A DNA stretch of 64,000 bases from Thermodesulfobacterium sp. TA1 (GTDB lineage: Bacteria; Desulfobacterota; Thermodesulfobacteria; Thermodesulfobacteriales; Thermodesulfobacteriaceae): the NCBI RefSeq assembly GCF_008630935.1, contig NZ_CP043908.1:62001-126000 (forward strand), read 5' to 3'. Positions 26,585-35,509 of the stretch are shown one piece after another; position 1 is the first letter of the stretch; every line of letters begins with the position of its first letter. The translations under genes were made by a program, and so were the position numbers. Under the pieces are notes generated by a model, which was given only the letters and a program-made list of their open reading frames with translations, had not been told where the DNA came from and searched no databases.

Positions 26585-27382
26585 ATGGAAGAAAAAGGTT
26601 GTCCTACTAAAGGAGCTCAATCCTTAAAGGAAGAGTTAAAAAAACATACTGGATTAAGGGATGTTAGGTTTGTTTTGGCGGTGGGTAGCGGAAAAGGTGG
26701 TGTTGGTAAAACCACTGCCTCAACCCTTCTTGCCCTTGGTTTAAGGGCTAACGGATATTCTGTAGGACTGTTTGATTTGGATTTTTATGGGCCTAATGTT
26801 AATTTAGCTTTGGGATTAAAGGATAAGTCCCCTTTGGTTGAGTTCGGAAGGATAAAACCGGTTCTTGGGCCTTTAAACCTAAAGGTTATGAGCCTTGCTC
26901 TTATGGTTTCTGAAAAAGAGCCAGTTTTTATGAGAGGCTTGATGGCTTCTAAGCTTTTACAAGAGCTTGTGGGAAAGGTAGAATGGGGACCACTTGATTT
27001 TTTGGTGCTTGACCTACCTCCTGGCACTGGAGATATCTTTCTTACAATGTTAGACCTTTTCTCTCCAGAGGGGTTTGTGTTGGTTACCACAGCCAACAAG
27101 ATGGCTTTAGCCGATGCCTTGCGGACAATGGGTATTTTAAAAGAAAAAGAAGTTCCGGTTTTAGGGGTGATAAAAAATTTCGCAGGAATTTTTGATCAAG
27201 AAGAGGCTTTTCAAGCCTTTTTGGAAAAAACTAAGCCTCCTTTTGTTTTTGAAATTCCTTTTATAAAGGAGCTTTCTTCTTTTGAAGACGTTAGTAAGTT
27301 GTTTCAGCTACCTGAAAAAAGAGATTTTTTACAAGGTTTAGTAGACCAGGTGCTTGAAAGAGCGTTATTTAGGATAAGGTAA
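26585..27382 (+). CDS. Mrp/NBP35-family P-loop ATPase (iron-sulfur carrier type)
   Basis: 265 residues. VGSGKGGVGKTTASTLLALGL is the deviant Walker A of MinD/Mrp proteins; LFDLDFYGPNVNLALGL and LPPGTGDIFLTMLDLF complete the signature. The family carries iron-sulfur clusters to apo-proteins. The CxxC pair seen near the C-terminus of many Mrp proteins is not apparent, so cluster binding is uncertain. A Cys at residue 5 is the only early one. It lies in a compact run with dapB upstream and a DUF364 gene starting directly after its stop. Confidence 0.85.
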   Translation: MEEKGCPTKGAQSLKEELKKHTGLRDVRFVLAVGSGKGGVGKTTASTLLALGLRANGYSVGLFDLDFYGPNVNLALGLKDKSPLVEFGRIKPVLGPLNLKVMSLALMVSEKEPVFMRGLMASKLLQELVGKVEWGPLDFLVLDLPPGTGDIFLTMLDLFSPEGFVLVTTANKMALADALRTMGILKEKEVPVLGVIKNFAGIFDQEEAFQAFLEKTKPPFVFEIPFIKELSSFEDVSKLFQLPEKRDFLQGLVDQVLERALFRIR

Positions 27383-28144
27383 ATGGGGATTTATACTGAG
27401 TTGGTAGAAAAAGCCATTCCTTATTCTAGGGCTAAGAAGATAAAAAGGATGGTGTTAGGGATTCATTATACGATGGTTGAGGTAGAAAGATTAGGGGCAG
27501 GGCTTGCCTATACCCTTTTACCTGAAATAAAGAGTTGTTGTGAACTAAACGACAGTATAAACTTTTGGAAAATGCCTGCGGATATAGCGATAAAGGGTTA
27601 TCTTTCTAACAATCAAGTTGAGGTAATCGTTGGACTTGCTACCATCAATGCCGTTTTATCTTCTAAAAAAGAAAACTTTAAAAACAGCTTAGAAGGAGAC
27701 CTTTTTCTTGAGCTGAAACTTGGCTATCGCGATGAAGTCCTTATGATAGGAAGGTTTGACCCGGTTATTCGTAAACTACAAGGTAGGGTTAAAAAAATTT
27801 GGGTATTAGAAAAAGAAGAAGATATGAAAAGTTTTTCAGTAGCAGATATAAAGGATAGGCTTAAGTTAGTAATTATTACTTCATCTACTTTGGTTAACAA
27901 AACCTTAGAGGACTGTTTAGAGAGTCTTTATGGAGTGCCTGAGGTGGTGTTGATGGGGCCGAGCACCCCTCTTTGTCCAGAGGTTTTTCGGTTTACTCCG
28001 ATCACCTGGCTTTGTGGGGCAGTGGTAAAGGACCCTGATCAACTTTTTACTAAGATTTGTGAAGGAAAAGGGGCCCAAGCTTTTTTTAAGGCTGTAGGCC
28101 CCAAGCCTATACTTGAAAAAATTAATTTAAGGGTTAAAAAATGA
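27383..28144 (+). CDS. DUF364-family protein (putative metal-chelation domain)
   Basis: 253 residues. The N-terminal half (VLGIHYTMVEVERLGAGLAYTLLPE) resembles DUF4213, and the C-terminal half (LKLVIITSSTLVNKTLEDCL...VLMGPSTPLCPEVF, then GAVVKDPDQLFTKICEGKG) matches DUF364, a Rossmann-like domain proposed to bind metals and often found near molybdenum or tungsten genes. The start codon follows the previous stop without any gap, and the 3' end overlaps the next gene by 4 bp. The biochemical role is unknown. Confidence 0.75.
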   Translation: MGIYTELVEKAIPYSRAKKIKRMVLGIHYTMVEVERLGAGLAYTLLPEIKSCCELNDSINFWKMPADIAIKGYLSNNQVEVIVGLATINAVLSSKKENFKNSLEGDLFLELKLGYRDEVLMIGRFDPVIRKLQGRVKKIWVLEKEEDMKSFSVADIKDRLKLVIITSSTLVNKTLEDCLESLYGVPEVVLMGPSTPLCPEVFRFTPITWLCGAVVKDPDQLFTKICEGKGAQAFFKAVGPKPILEKINLRVKK

Positions 28145-28434
28145 ACCTACGCTGGTTTCTCCAACCTAAGGTTTTTATCGGGATACTTTTGTGGGTGCTT
28201 TTAAGTTTAAGGATTTATCCCACAGATTTAGAAAAAACTTTATGGCATTCAGGTAAAATACTGATAGGAAGCGGTCTTTATGGGTTAGGTATTACGATAA
28301 TTTTTAACGGGCTTTTGGCTAAATTTACCAAAAAAAGCTTAAATCGAGACCAGTTTTTAAAAATGGCCCTTTGGTTAGCTGTATTGACCGCTGTAGGAGC
28401 TAGTCTTGAATTTTACTTTGGAATGGGGAAATGA
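28141..28434 (+). CDS. Small membrane protein of unknown function
   Basis: 97 residues with three hydrophobic segments (about residues 10-24, 35-58 and 73-92) separated by short charged loops (KFTKKSLNRDQF). I recognise no family. The gene is wedged in the operon, overlapping DUF364 by 4 bp and murI by 4 bp, which makes it a credible gene despite its size. Confidence 0.7.
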   Translation: MNLRWFLQPKVFIGILLWVLLSLRIYPTDLEKTLWHSGKILIGSGLYGLGITIIFNGLLAKFTKKSLNRDQFLKMALWLAVLTAVGASLEFYFGMGK

Positions 28435-29234
28435 TAGGGGTTTTTGATTCTGGTTTAGGCGGACTTACGGTAGTAAAGGAGCTTTTGACAAAACTTGAAG
28501 GTTATAAGATAATTTATTTCGGAGATACTGCAAGGACCCCTTATGGCACCAAAAGCGCAGAAACTGTTACCCGTTATGCCATAGAAAATACTAAGTTTCT
28601 ACTAAAGCTTGGTGCTAAAATAGTAGTTGTTGCCTGCCATACGGCTTCAAGTACCGCTATGTCTGTTCTTAAACAGACTTTTTCTGAAGTTCCTTTTTTT
28701 GAGGTGGTCACTCCTTCTATGGAAAAAGCCCTTAGTTTGACCAAAAACAAGAAAATAGGCTTGATAGGCACCCGGACTACCGTAGCAAGTAAGGTTTATG
28801 ATAAACTTTTTGCTAAACGAGACCCAGAAATAAAGCTTTATTCCAATCCTGCTCCACTTCTTGTACCGTTAATAGAAGAGGGTTGGCTTAAAAAGCCGGA
28901 AACCCGTAAGATAGTAAAAAAATATCTCATCCCTCTTAAGATGAGAGGGATAGATACTTTAATCCTTGGGTGTACCCACTATCCTATCATAAAAAAACTA
29001 ATCCAGGAAAAGGCAGGAAAAAGGATAAAACTGGTTGACCCTTCAGAAGAAGTAGCACTTAGCGTGGTTAAATATATAAAAGAAAATCCAGAGTTTAAGC
29101 CTAACCTACAGCTTAACGGTCTTGAAATCTTTGTTTCAGACCTTACCCCTTACTTTGGGAAAATTGCAGAGATGTTCTTAGGAAGAAAGGTTGAACTAAA
29201 AAAGGTTGCTTTAGAGGAGATAATCAACGCATAA
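28431..29234 (+). CDS. murI: Glutamate racemase
   Basis: 267 residues. MIGVFDSGLGGLTVVKEL and IIYFGDTARTPYG form the substrate loop, IVVVACHTASSTAM provides the first catalytic Cys, and TLILGCTHYPIIK the second. MurI makes D-glutamate for peptidoglycan. It starts within the previous gene's last codons (ATGA overlap) and is followed by argD after 19 bp. Confidence 0.96.
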   Translation: MIGVFDSGLGGLTVVKELLTKLEGYKIIYFGDTARTPYGTKSAETVTRYAIENTKFLLKLGAKIVVVACHTASSTAMSVLKQTFSEVPFFEVVTPSMEKALSLTKNKKIGLIGTRTTVASKVYDKLFAKRDPEIKLYSNPAPLLVPLIEEGWLKKPETRKIVKKYLIPLKMRGIDTLILGCTHYPIIKKLIQEKAGKRIKLVDPSEEVALSVVKYIKENPEFKPNLQLNGLEIFVSDLTPYFGKIAEMFLGRKVELKKVALEEIINA

Positions 29235-29253
29235 AAATTGCAGGAGAAAAGAA

Positions 29254-30447
29254 ATGAGTTACCTTGCAGACCTTGGAGAGGTTTATCTTGCTCCGAATTA
29301 TAAAAGAGAACCTTTGGTTTTTGTTAAAGGAGAAGGGACTCGACTTTTTACAGATAAAGGGGAAGAATATTTAGATTTTACCGCAGGTATTGCTGTATGT
29401 AATCTTGGTCATGCCCATCCTCAATTAGTGCAGGTGTTAAAAGAACAAGCAGAGCTTTTATGGCATACTTCAAACCTTTATTACACCGAGCCCCAGGTAA
29501 GACTTGCTAAAAAACTGGTAGAACTTTCCTTTGGAGACAAGGTTTTTTTTGCTAACAGCGGGGCTGAGGCAGTCGAAGCAGCCTTAAAACTTGCAAGAAG
29601 ATGGGCTTATCAAAATTTTGGAAAGAAGAAACATAAGTTTATCGCCCTTAAGAATTCCTTTCATGGAAGAACTTTTGGGGCCCTTTCTGTAACCGGTCAG
29701 TCTAAATATTGGGAAGGTTTTGAGCCTTTAGTCCCGGGGGTGGTTTGGGTTGAACCAAACGACCTAAAAGGACTGGAAGAGGCTTTTGACGAAACGGTTT
29801 GTGCCATCATCATGGAGCCTATCCAAGGGGAAGGTGGAATAAACCTTTTAACCCAAGAGTTTATCTACAAAGCTAAAGAGCTTTGCCAAAAATATTCAGC
29901 TTTACTGATTTTTGATGAAATCCAGACCGGGTTGGGAAGAACTGGAAGGCTTTTTGCTTATGAACATTTTGGGATAGAACCAGACGTTATGTGTCTTGCT
30001 AAGGCCTTAGCTAACGGACTTCCTCTTTCAGCCATGATAGCTAAAAAAGAGATAATAGATGTTTTAACCCCAGGAAGCCATGCCTCTACCTTTGGAGGAA
30101 ACCCCCTTGCTTGTGCTGTAGGCTGTAAGGTATTGGAAATAGTATCAGACCCTACCTTTCTTGAAGAAGTAGATCTTAAAGGCAAGATTATCCAAGAAAA
30201 AATAAAGGCCTTACACAAAAAGTATCCGGAAATAATAAAACAAGTTAGAGGAAAAGGTTTATTGATAGGGATTGAGTTTGTCATAGAAGTAAAACCTGTT
30301 TATCAAGAGCTTTTAAAAAGAAGAATTTTAACTACTACCCCCAAGCCTAATGTTTTAAGACTTTCGCCTCCGCTTATCCTCAACTACCGAGAAATAGACT
30401 ATTGTATCCTTCAGTTAGAGGAAACTATAGAGGCACTTAAACCTTAG
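29254..30447 (+). CDS. argD: Acetylornithine aminotransferase
   Basis: 397 residues of the class III PLP aminotransferase family. Key parts are YLDFTAGIAVCNLGHAHP, the VFFANSGAEAVEAALKLAR cofactor loop, LIFDEIQTGLGRTG (Asp to the pyridine nitrogen), LAKALANGLPLSAMIA with the Schiff-base Lys, and HASTFGGNPLACA. Length and motif spacing favour ArgD, in arginine synthesis, over ornithine aminotransferase, though these are hard to separate by motif alone. The ribosome-binding site is GGAG about 11 bp before the ATG. Confidence 0.9.
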   Translation: MSYLADLGEVYLAPNYKREPLVFVKGEGTRLFTDKGEEYLDFTAGIAVCNLGHAHPQLVQVLKEQAELLWHTSNLYYTEPQVRLAKKLVELSFGDKVFFANSGAEAVEAALKLARRWAYQNFGKKKHKFIALKNSFHGRTFGALSVTGQSKYWEGFEPLVPGVVWVEPNDLKGLEEAFDETVCAIIMEPIQGEGGINLLTQEFIYKAKELCQKYSALLIFDEIQTGLGRTGRLFAYEHFGIEPDVMCLAKALANGLPLSAMIAKKEIIDVLTPGSHASTFGGNPLACAVGCKVLEIVSDPTFLEEVDLKGKIIQEKIKALHKKYPEIIKQVRGKGLLIGIEFVIEVKPVYQELLKRRILTTTPKPNVLRLSPPLILNYREIDYCILQLEETIEALKP

Positions 30448-30453
30448 TTAAAG

Positions 30454-31731
30454 GTGAAAAAACTTAAGTTAGTTTTCCTGGACCTTCCCCAGAATAAATA
30501 CAGCATTAACGCCCTCTTAGGAAGCTTAGAAACCAAAGAAGAGCTCCTTTCTGAAATAGAAGTTTCTTTAGCTAAAACCAAAGAAGAGTTGCTTTTAGAG
30601 CTTTCCGAAGGTATAAAAAAACATCCTCTTGTTTTAGCCTGTTTTTCCTTTTTTACTACTCAGGTTTGGACAGTATTACCTATCATTCAAGAAGTAAAGG
30701 CTCTTTATCAAGATAAAGTTGTTGTTTTTACAGGAGGTCCTCATTCTACCGGAGATTTTAAAAGGGTAATTAAGGTAGGTGCAGATGTGGTGGTTTTAGG
30801 AGAAGGGGAGGAGGCCTGGATAGAGGTTTTAGAGAGAGTTTTAAACGATAAATCTTTTGAAGATGTAGAAGGTATAGCTTTTAAAGATAAAGAGGGAAAA
30901 ATAAGGGTGAACCCCCGAAGCCATCAAATAGACCTTGATAGATTTTTGCCTTTTAGCCCTAAGTTTAAACGTTTCGGTCCTTTAGAGATTACCAGAGGTT
31001 GTCCCTTTGGTTGTAATTTTTGTCAAACCTCACGGCTTTTTGGAACAAAAGTTAGGCACAGGTCTTTAGATAAAATTTTAACCGCGGTAGAATTGCTTTT
31101 AAAAAGAGGACTTAGAGATATAAGGTTTATTACCCCTAATGCTTTTTCCTATGGTTCAGAAGATGGGAAAACTATAAACTTAGAAAGTCTTGAAACCTTA
31201 TTAAAAGAAATCAAAGCCTTGGTAGGAAATCAAGGTAGGATTTTTTTCGGAAGCTTCCCCTCTGAAGTAAGGCCTGAACATGTAACCCCTGAGACTATTT
31301 GTTTGGTAAAAACCTATGCATCAAACGATAACTTAGTAATAGGAGCTCAAACAGGTAGTCCAAGGATGTTAAATCTTTGTAGAAGAGGCCATACCGTAGA
31401 AGATGTCTATCGAGCAGTAAGATTAACCATCGAATCAGGCTTAAAACCTAAAGTAGACTTTATTTTTGGTCTGCCTGAAGAAACAGAAGAAGACGTTCTT
31501 CAGACGATAAAGGTTATAGAAGACTTAGTTGGAATGGGTGCGGTGGTGCATGCCCATACCTTTATGCCTCTTCCTCAAACCCCTTTCTTAAACAAACCTC
31601 TTGGTAGACTTCCAGAAACCTTAGTTAAACTGATAAAATCTTTGGTAGGTAAAGGACTTTTGTTTGGAGACTGGGAGGCTCAACAAAGTTTTTCTCAAAA
31701 GATTTATGAGTATTTTAAAAGTTCCCCTTAG
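30454..31731 (+). CDS. Radical SAM protein with B12-binding-like N-terminal domain
   Basis: 425 residues. The N-terminal half (residues about 1-150) has a cobalamin-binding-like fold (FTGGPHSTGDFKRVIKVGADVVVLGEGEEAW). Then comes the radical SAM motif TRGCPFGCNFCQTSRLF (CxxxCxxC) near residue 180. It resembles the MJ_1487-like B12/radical SAM group, whose substrates are not known. The start is GTG at 30454, 6 bp after argD, probably in the same operon. The terminator-like hairpin at 31722-31754 overlaps its stop codon. Confidence 0.8.
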   Translation: MKKLKLVFLDLPQNKYSINALLGSLETKEELLSEIEVSLAKTKEELLLELSEGIKKHPLVLACFSFFTTQVWTVLPIIQEVKALYQDKVVVFTGGPHSTGDFKRVIKVGADVVVLGEGEEAWIEVLERVLNDKSFEDVEGIAFKDKEGKIRVNPRSHQIDLDRFLPFSPKFKRFGPLEITRGCPFGCNFCQTSRLFGTKVRHRSLDKILTAVELLLKRGLRDIRFITPNAFSYGSEDGKTINLESLETLLKEIKALVGNQGRIFFGSFPSEVRPEHVTPETICLVKTYASNDNLVIGAQTGSPRMLNLCRRGHTVEDVYRAVRLTIESGLKPKVDFIFGLPEETEEDVLQTIKVIEDLVGMGAVVHAHTFMPLPQTPFLNKPLGRLPETLVKLIKSLVGKGLLFGDWEAQQSFSQKIYEYFKSSP

Positions 31732-31754
31732 GCTAAAACCTTGCCTAAGGGGAA
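31722..31754. terminator. Convergent terminator between the radical SAM and porin genes
   Basis: TTCCCCTTAGGC (31722-31733) pairs perfectly with GCCTAAGGGGAA (31743-31754) around a 9-nt loop. Read leftwards the stem is followed by CTTTTAAAATA, so it best serves the porin gene, and it overlaps the stop codon of the rightward gene. Confidence 0.65.
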
Positions 31755-31770
31755 AAGTATTATTTGTAGG

Positions 31771-33162
31771 TTAGAATTGATAAAAGAGTTGCGCCCTAAA
31801 AAAGTTGGCGCTTTTAGACTTATCAAAATAAAAATCTCCGGGATTTAGGATTTCATACTGTAAAAATCCACTAAGTTTTTGGTTAAACCTATGTTGTAAA
31901 AGAAAGGCCAAAAGGTCTCCCCTGTTTTTACCGTTTCCAAACATCCCACTGGGAGAGCTTGTTGCTTTTTCATCTGCCATAAGTTTTTGATAACTTATCT
32001 TAAACTCGGTGTTTTTGTAGGGATAAAATTTTAGGGTAATCATCGGTGCTTTAAGATTAGTCCAGTATCCAGGAATAGGTCCTCCTTTGGAGCTGGTTTC
32101 ATAGATATAGGTATAAAAAATGAGTTCATTCCAGATAGGAGCGCGGGAAAAAAGAGGGTTGAACCCTTCGTTTTTTTGGGTTTTAGGGTCGTCTCCTGAA
32201 AGATAAACATAACCTATCTCAACCTCTGGTTTTACCGGACATTTTTCAAACTTTCTGGTTAAAAATGCATATCCTCCAAGTCCTGACCTATCAACCTCGT
32301 TTGAGTATTCACCCCATTGTTTAGCGATCTCTCCTCTTAAAGTATAAGCTCCAAGCTTATAGACCGCCCTCATTCCTATAGTATGAATATAGCTTGCATG
32401 GCTTATTACTTGTGATTTTTCTTCTTTTTTATAAATATAATAAGGTTCAACGTTGAGCTTTTCTGAGAGCTTGTGCCTTCCATAAACCCAAAAACCTCTT
32501 TCATTAGACCCAGTAAGCCTTTTTTTATGCTGGATATAACTTATGTCTTTTCCGTCGTCATAAGAAGGATGTATTACCGGGAGATAAACGTCTCTTTGAG
32601 GGTTTGAAACTAAAACTATGTCTACCGTATGGTTAGGGTTAAAAAGTAAGGTGGCTTTTAAAGCATTAAAATAAAAGGACCTTGAGCCATCGTTAGGTGT
32701 TCCTTCTAAAATCAAAAAGCCCTCTCCATACATGTCCTTGCCAAGGAAATCTTGTCTTCCTATCCTAAGGTTAACAGGTAAACCTAAAGGTTTTTTAAGG
32801 TCTAAGTAGAGGTTGTCTATAAAGATTTCATCTTGGTCAAAATGTCTTTTCTCTTGAGCGTCTTTTAATATTAAATAGTTTGGTCCCATATGATACTTGG
32901 GTTCAGTAGCCAGTCTTACATAAAAAGAGGTAGAATTGTTAAAGGTTATTTTATCCCAAACCTGGGCCCTCAGTCTAAAAAAATTACGGTCTTTGTTTGA
33001 ATTTTTAATTTCTTCTTGATAACCTAAGGAAACGATGTTATCCCACAACTCATAACGAAACCTTAAAGACCCACCAAATTCATGCTCCACAGCTAAACTG
33101 ATCACAGGACTTAAAACCAAAAAACAAAAAAATAAAAAAAAGACAACCCAATTTTTTCGCAT
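31771..33162 (-). CDS. Outer-membrane porin-like beta-barrel (alginate-export type)
   Basis: 463 residues with a Sec signal peptide (hydrophobic residues about 6-24, cleavage near SLAVE). The mature protein begins EFGGSLRFRYELWDN and is made of alternating strands throughout (FFRLRAQVWDKITFNNSTSFYVRLATE; NLRIGRQDFLGKDMYGEGF) and ends FFRAQLFYQF with a terminal Phe, the barrel-assembly signal. The NLRIGRQDF strand and overall size resemble alginate-export (AlgE-like) porins of Gram-negative bacteria. No transported substrate can be assigned. AGGGGGAGG precedes the ATG. Confidence 0.75.
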   Translation of the reverse strand: MRKNWVVFFLFFCFLVLSPVISLAVEHEFGGSLRFRYELWDNIVSLGYQEEIKNSNKDRNFFRLRAQVWDKITFNNSTSFYVRLATEPKYHMGPNYLILKDAQEKRHFDQDEIFIDNLYLDLKKPLGLPVNLRIGRQDFLGKDMYGEGFLILEGTPNDGSRSFYFNALKATLLFNPNHTVDIVLVSNPQRDVYLPVIHPSYDDGKDISYIQHKKRLTGSNERGFWVYGRHKLSEKLNVEPYYIYKKEEKSQVISHASYIHTIGMRAVYKLGAYTLRGEIAKQWGEYSNEVDRSGLGGYAFLTRKFEKCPVKPEVEIGYVYLSGDDPKTQKNEGFNPLFSRAPIWNELIFYTYIYETSSKGGPIPGYWTNLKAPMITLKFYPYKNTEFKISYQKLMADEKATSSPSGMFGNGKNRGDLLAFLLQHRFNQKLSGFLQYEILNPGDFYFDKSKSANFFRAQLFYQF

Positions 33163-33258
33163 AAGCCTCCCCCTTTTAAAATAAGGTAAAAGTTTTGTGT
33201 TAACTGTAATTTTATAAATTAGTTAACCAAAAAATTTTGGAAAAGGTTTGTGAAAAAA

Positions 33259-34491
33259 TTAGCAGAGAAAAACCGCTACCTCTTCGTCTTTTTCTATACC
33301 AAGAAGGTCTTCAGAAATGATGACTATTCCGTCAGCTTTGACTAAGGACATAATAAGGCCAGACTTAGAAATAAGGGGAACGGCATAGAGTTTTCCGTCT
33401 TTTTCCTCCAGATATACCCTGATGAAATCAGTTCTACCTGCTTGAGATTGTATACTTTTAGCCATTTTAGCCTTGATAAAAGGGGTGTAGTTTTTAGAGG
33501 CAAGTCCCATCATCTTTTGCAAAACTGGCTTTACTAAAAAGGAAAAACAAACATATACCGCTACAGGATGGCCTGGTAAACCAAAAATCGGTTTATTTCC
33601 ACATAAGCCTCCAATAATCGGTTTTCCAGGTTTTATAGAAACTCCATGAAAAAGAACCCCTGGGGGGCCAAGTTCATCTATAACTTGAGCAGTTACGTCT
33701 TTGGTTCCTGCGCTGGTTCCGCCGGTAATAAGCACCATGTCTGTTTGATGGTAAGCCTTGGTTACCAACTCTTTTATAGCCTGATAATCGTCTTTTACTA
33801 TCCCAAACTTAACAGGGATACCTCCTTCCTCTAAGATCATACCTGCTAAGGTAAAAGAATTTATATCTCTTACTTTACCAGGAGAGACTTTTTCATGATG
33901 GGGGATGATTTCATCACCTGTGAGAATAATACCTACCTTCGGTTTAGCGGTTACTTTTATTTTTGTTATACCCAATCCTGCTAAACCACCTATATGATGG
34001 GGTTTGAGCTTAGTTCCTGCAGAGATGACAAGTTCTCCTTTTTTTATGTCTTCATCCTCTAAAATTACATTTTCTAAAGGACCTACAGGTTTTAAAATTT
34101 CTATCAGGTCTGAGGAAACTACGTTTACATGTTCTACCATTACCACGGCATCTGCACCTTTAGGAAGCATCCCACCAGTAGGTATATAGGCGGCTTCTCC
34201 AGGATTTAGCTCAAAAGAGGGGACCGCTCCCATCAAAATTTCTCCCTTTACCGTAAGATAAGCAGGCATAGTGTCTTTGGCACCAAAGGTATCTTGCGCC
34301 CTTACTGCAAACCCATCTACGGTAGACCTCTTAAAACCTGGCAGGTTCTCAGGAGAAAAAACGTCTTCTGCAGCAATCCTAAAATAGGCTTCTTCTATAG
34401 GGATCTCTTCTGAGGGTAAACTTTTAAACGGAATTTTAGCTAAAAGAAGGTCTAAGGCATTTTTAAGGGTAAGATATTGTTTATCAAGCAT
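33259..34491 (-). CDS. moeA: Molybdopterin molybdenumtransferase MoeA
   Basis: 410 residues. LPGFKRSTVDGFAVRAQDT, AAYIPTGGMLPKGADAVVMVEHV, KVGIILTGDEI, VRDINSFTLAGMI, and DMVLITGGTSAGTKDVT are all MoeA signatures, with GLPGHPVAVYVCF near the C-terminus. It inserts molybdate (or tungstate) into adenylylated molybdopterin. A TATAAT at 34498-34503 on the same strand lies 6 bp from the ATG, so the mRNA may be leaderless. moaE is elsewhere in the window; no other cofactor genes adjoin. Confidence 0.95.
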   Translation of the reverse strand: MLDKQYLTLKNALDLLLAKIPFKSLPSEEIPIEEAYFRIAAEDVFSPENLPGFKRSTVDGFAVRAQDTFGAKDTMPAYLTVKGEILMGAVPSFELNPGEAAYIPTGGMLPKGADAVVMVEHVNVVSSDLIEILKPVGPLENVILEDEDIKKGELVISAGTKLKPHHIGGLAGLGITKIKVTAKPKVGIILTGDEIIPHHEKVSPGKVRDINSFTLAGMILEEGGIPVKFGIVKDDYQAIKELVTKAYHQTDMVLITGGTSAGTKDVTAQVIDELGPPGVLFHGVSIKPGKPIIGGLCGNKPIFGLPGHPVAVYVCFSFLVKPVLQKMMGLASKNYTPFIKAKMAKSIQSQAGRTDFIRVYLEEKDGKLYAVPLISKSGLIMSLVKADGIVIISEDLLGIEKDEEVAVFLC

Positions 34492-34497
34492 AGAAAA

Positions 34498-34503
34498 ATT
34501 ATA
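34498..34503 (-). promoter_or_regulatory. -10 element of moeA, probably leaderless
   Basis: TATAAT on the minus strand ends 6 bp before the moeA ATG at 34491. No Shine-Dalgarno sequence fits between. The -35 region is poorly matched. I saw no convincing molybdenum-cofactor riboswitch in this 281-bp moeA-fur gap. Confidence 0.4.
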
Positions 34504-34696
34504 ATAGGTTTTTAAAAATTTACTACCAGGTCACGATGTTTTTAAAATTTTTTATCCTTCTGAGCCACAGGTTCAAACAGCCATTTGTTTTAGGGGCTGG
34601 AACAGGTTCTGAATTTATTTCTATCTTAAGAATACCTATTTTAAGAATAAGGCAGAGGGATCCTAAAGGAAATTTTTAATTAGCTTCAATCCTCCC

Positions 34697-34724
34697 TTGA
34701 CATTTTGTTTTTTGTTAATACTAT
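34697..34724 (+). promoter_or_regulatory. Putative fur promoter
   Basis: A consensus TTGACA at 34697-34702 and TACTAT at 34719-34724 are separated by 16 bp, about 50 bp upstream of the fur start. The A/T-rich region around the -10 could hold a metal-regulator box, but I cannot make out a clear Fur or PerR palindrome. Confidence 0.55.
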
Positions 34725-34772
34725 ATATTTATTTAATTGAGTTTAAAAATCAAATAAAATGGAGTTAAAAGG

Positions 34773-35207
34773 ATGTTAGAAGAGATAAGGAAATTTCGAA
34801 GTTTTATAAAATCTAAAGGTTTAAAGTATACTCCAGAAAGGGAGAAAATTTTTCAAGAAATTTTGGAATATACTAAACATTTTGATGTAGAAGACGTTTA
34901 TCTCAGTTTAAAAAACAAAGGACATAAAATTTCAAAAGCTTCGGTTTATAGAACCATTCCTCTTTTGATAGAAGGAGGATATATTCAAGAAGTTTACAGA
35001 CAGAATGGCCGATCCTTCTATGAAGTTACTTTAAAGAAAAAACTGCATTTACATTTTATTTGTATAAAGTGTAAACAAGTAGAGGAGATGATAGACGAAA
35101 GACTGGAAATTTTGCTACAAAAGGACATGAAAAGGAAAGGGTTTTTACCTTTAACCTATCATCTTGAAATTTTTGGTATCTGTCAGAGATGCAGGCAGAC
35201 AGGATAG
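34773..35207 (+). CDS. Fur-family metal-responsive transcriptional regulator
   Basis: 144 residues. The winged-helix domain has SKGLKYTPEREKIFQEI and SKASVYRTIPLLIEGG. The dimerisation domain shows the metal-site YEVTLKKKLHLHFICIKCKQVEEM and a final CQRC, giving the two CxxC pairs of the structural zinc site. Family members repress iron, zinc, manganese or peroxide genes; subtype cannot be decided here, but the downstream FeoA-like gene suggests iron. The promoter at 34697-34724 drives it, and the FeoA-like gene begins 15 bp after its stop. Confidence 0.88.
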   Translation: MLEEIRKFRSFIKSKGLKYTPEREKIFQEILEYTKHFDVEDVYLSLKNKGHKISKASVYRTIPLLIEGGYIQEVYRQNGRSFYEVTLKKKLHLHFICIKCKQVEEMIDERLEILLQKDMKRKGFLPLTYHLEIFGICQRCRQTG

Positions 35208-35221
35208 TGGAGGTATTTTTT

Positions 35222-35509
35222 ATGTTGTTAATAGACGCTAAATGCGGAGATAAGGTAAAGATAGAAGACTTTTTAGGAGAAGATGCTATAATAAAAAAAA
35301 TAGAGGCGATGGGATTAAGAAAGGGGGATGTTTTTGAGGTTTTAAGAGTTTGGGGAAGAAACTTTTTACTTAAAAATGAAACTTCAAAGGTAGTTATAAG
35401 TTTTGATGTAGCTAAAAACATAATGGTTGAGCTGTTGGGTAAGGTGGTTAATCCTGAGTGTGAATGTAAGCCTTGTAAGAAAAAAAAACATAGATGGGGT
35501 TGGTTCTGA
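35222..35509 (+). CDS. FeoA-like small protein with Cys-rich tail
   Basis: 95 residues. It has the SH3-like FeoA core: LLIDAKCGDKVKIEDF, IIKKIEAMGLRKGDVFEVL, and VVISFDVAKNIMVELLG. The C-terminus adds NPECECKPCKKKKHRWGWF, with three Cys and a His that could bind metal and are not part of standard FeoA. GGAGG at 35209-35213 fits the ATG at 35222, so the in-frame upstream codons overlapping fur are not used. FeoA normally aids the FeoB ferrous-iron transporter, but no feoB is nearby. The stop overlaps the next start (TGATG). Confidence 0.78.
   Translation: MLLIDAKCGDKVKIEDFLGEDAIIKKIEAMGLRKGDVFEVLRVWGRNFLLKNETSKVVISFDVAKNIMVELLGKVVNPECECKPCKKKKHRWGWF

Noticed and set aside
34492-34772. Possible molybdenum-cofactor riboswitch upstream of moeA
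   Set aside because: I looked for the conserved stems on the minus strand and found only weak inverted repeats; the -10 adjacent to the ATG also leaves no leader for a riboswitch.
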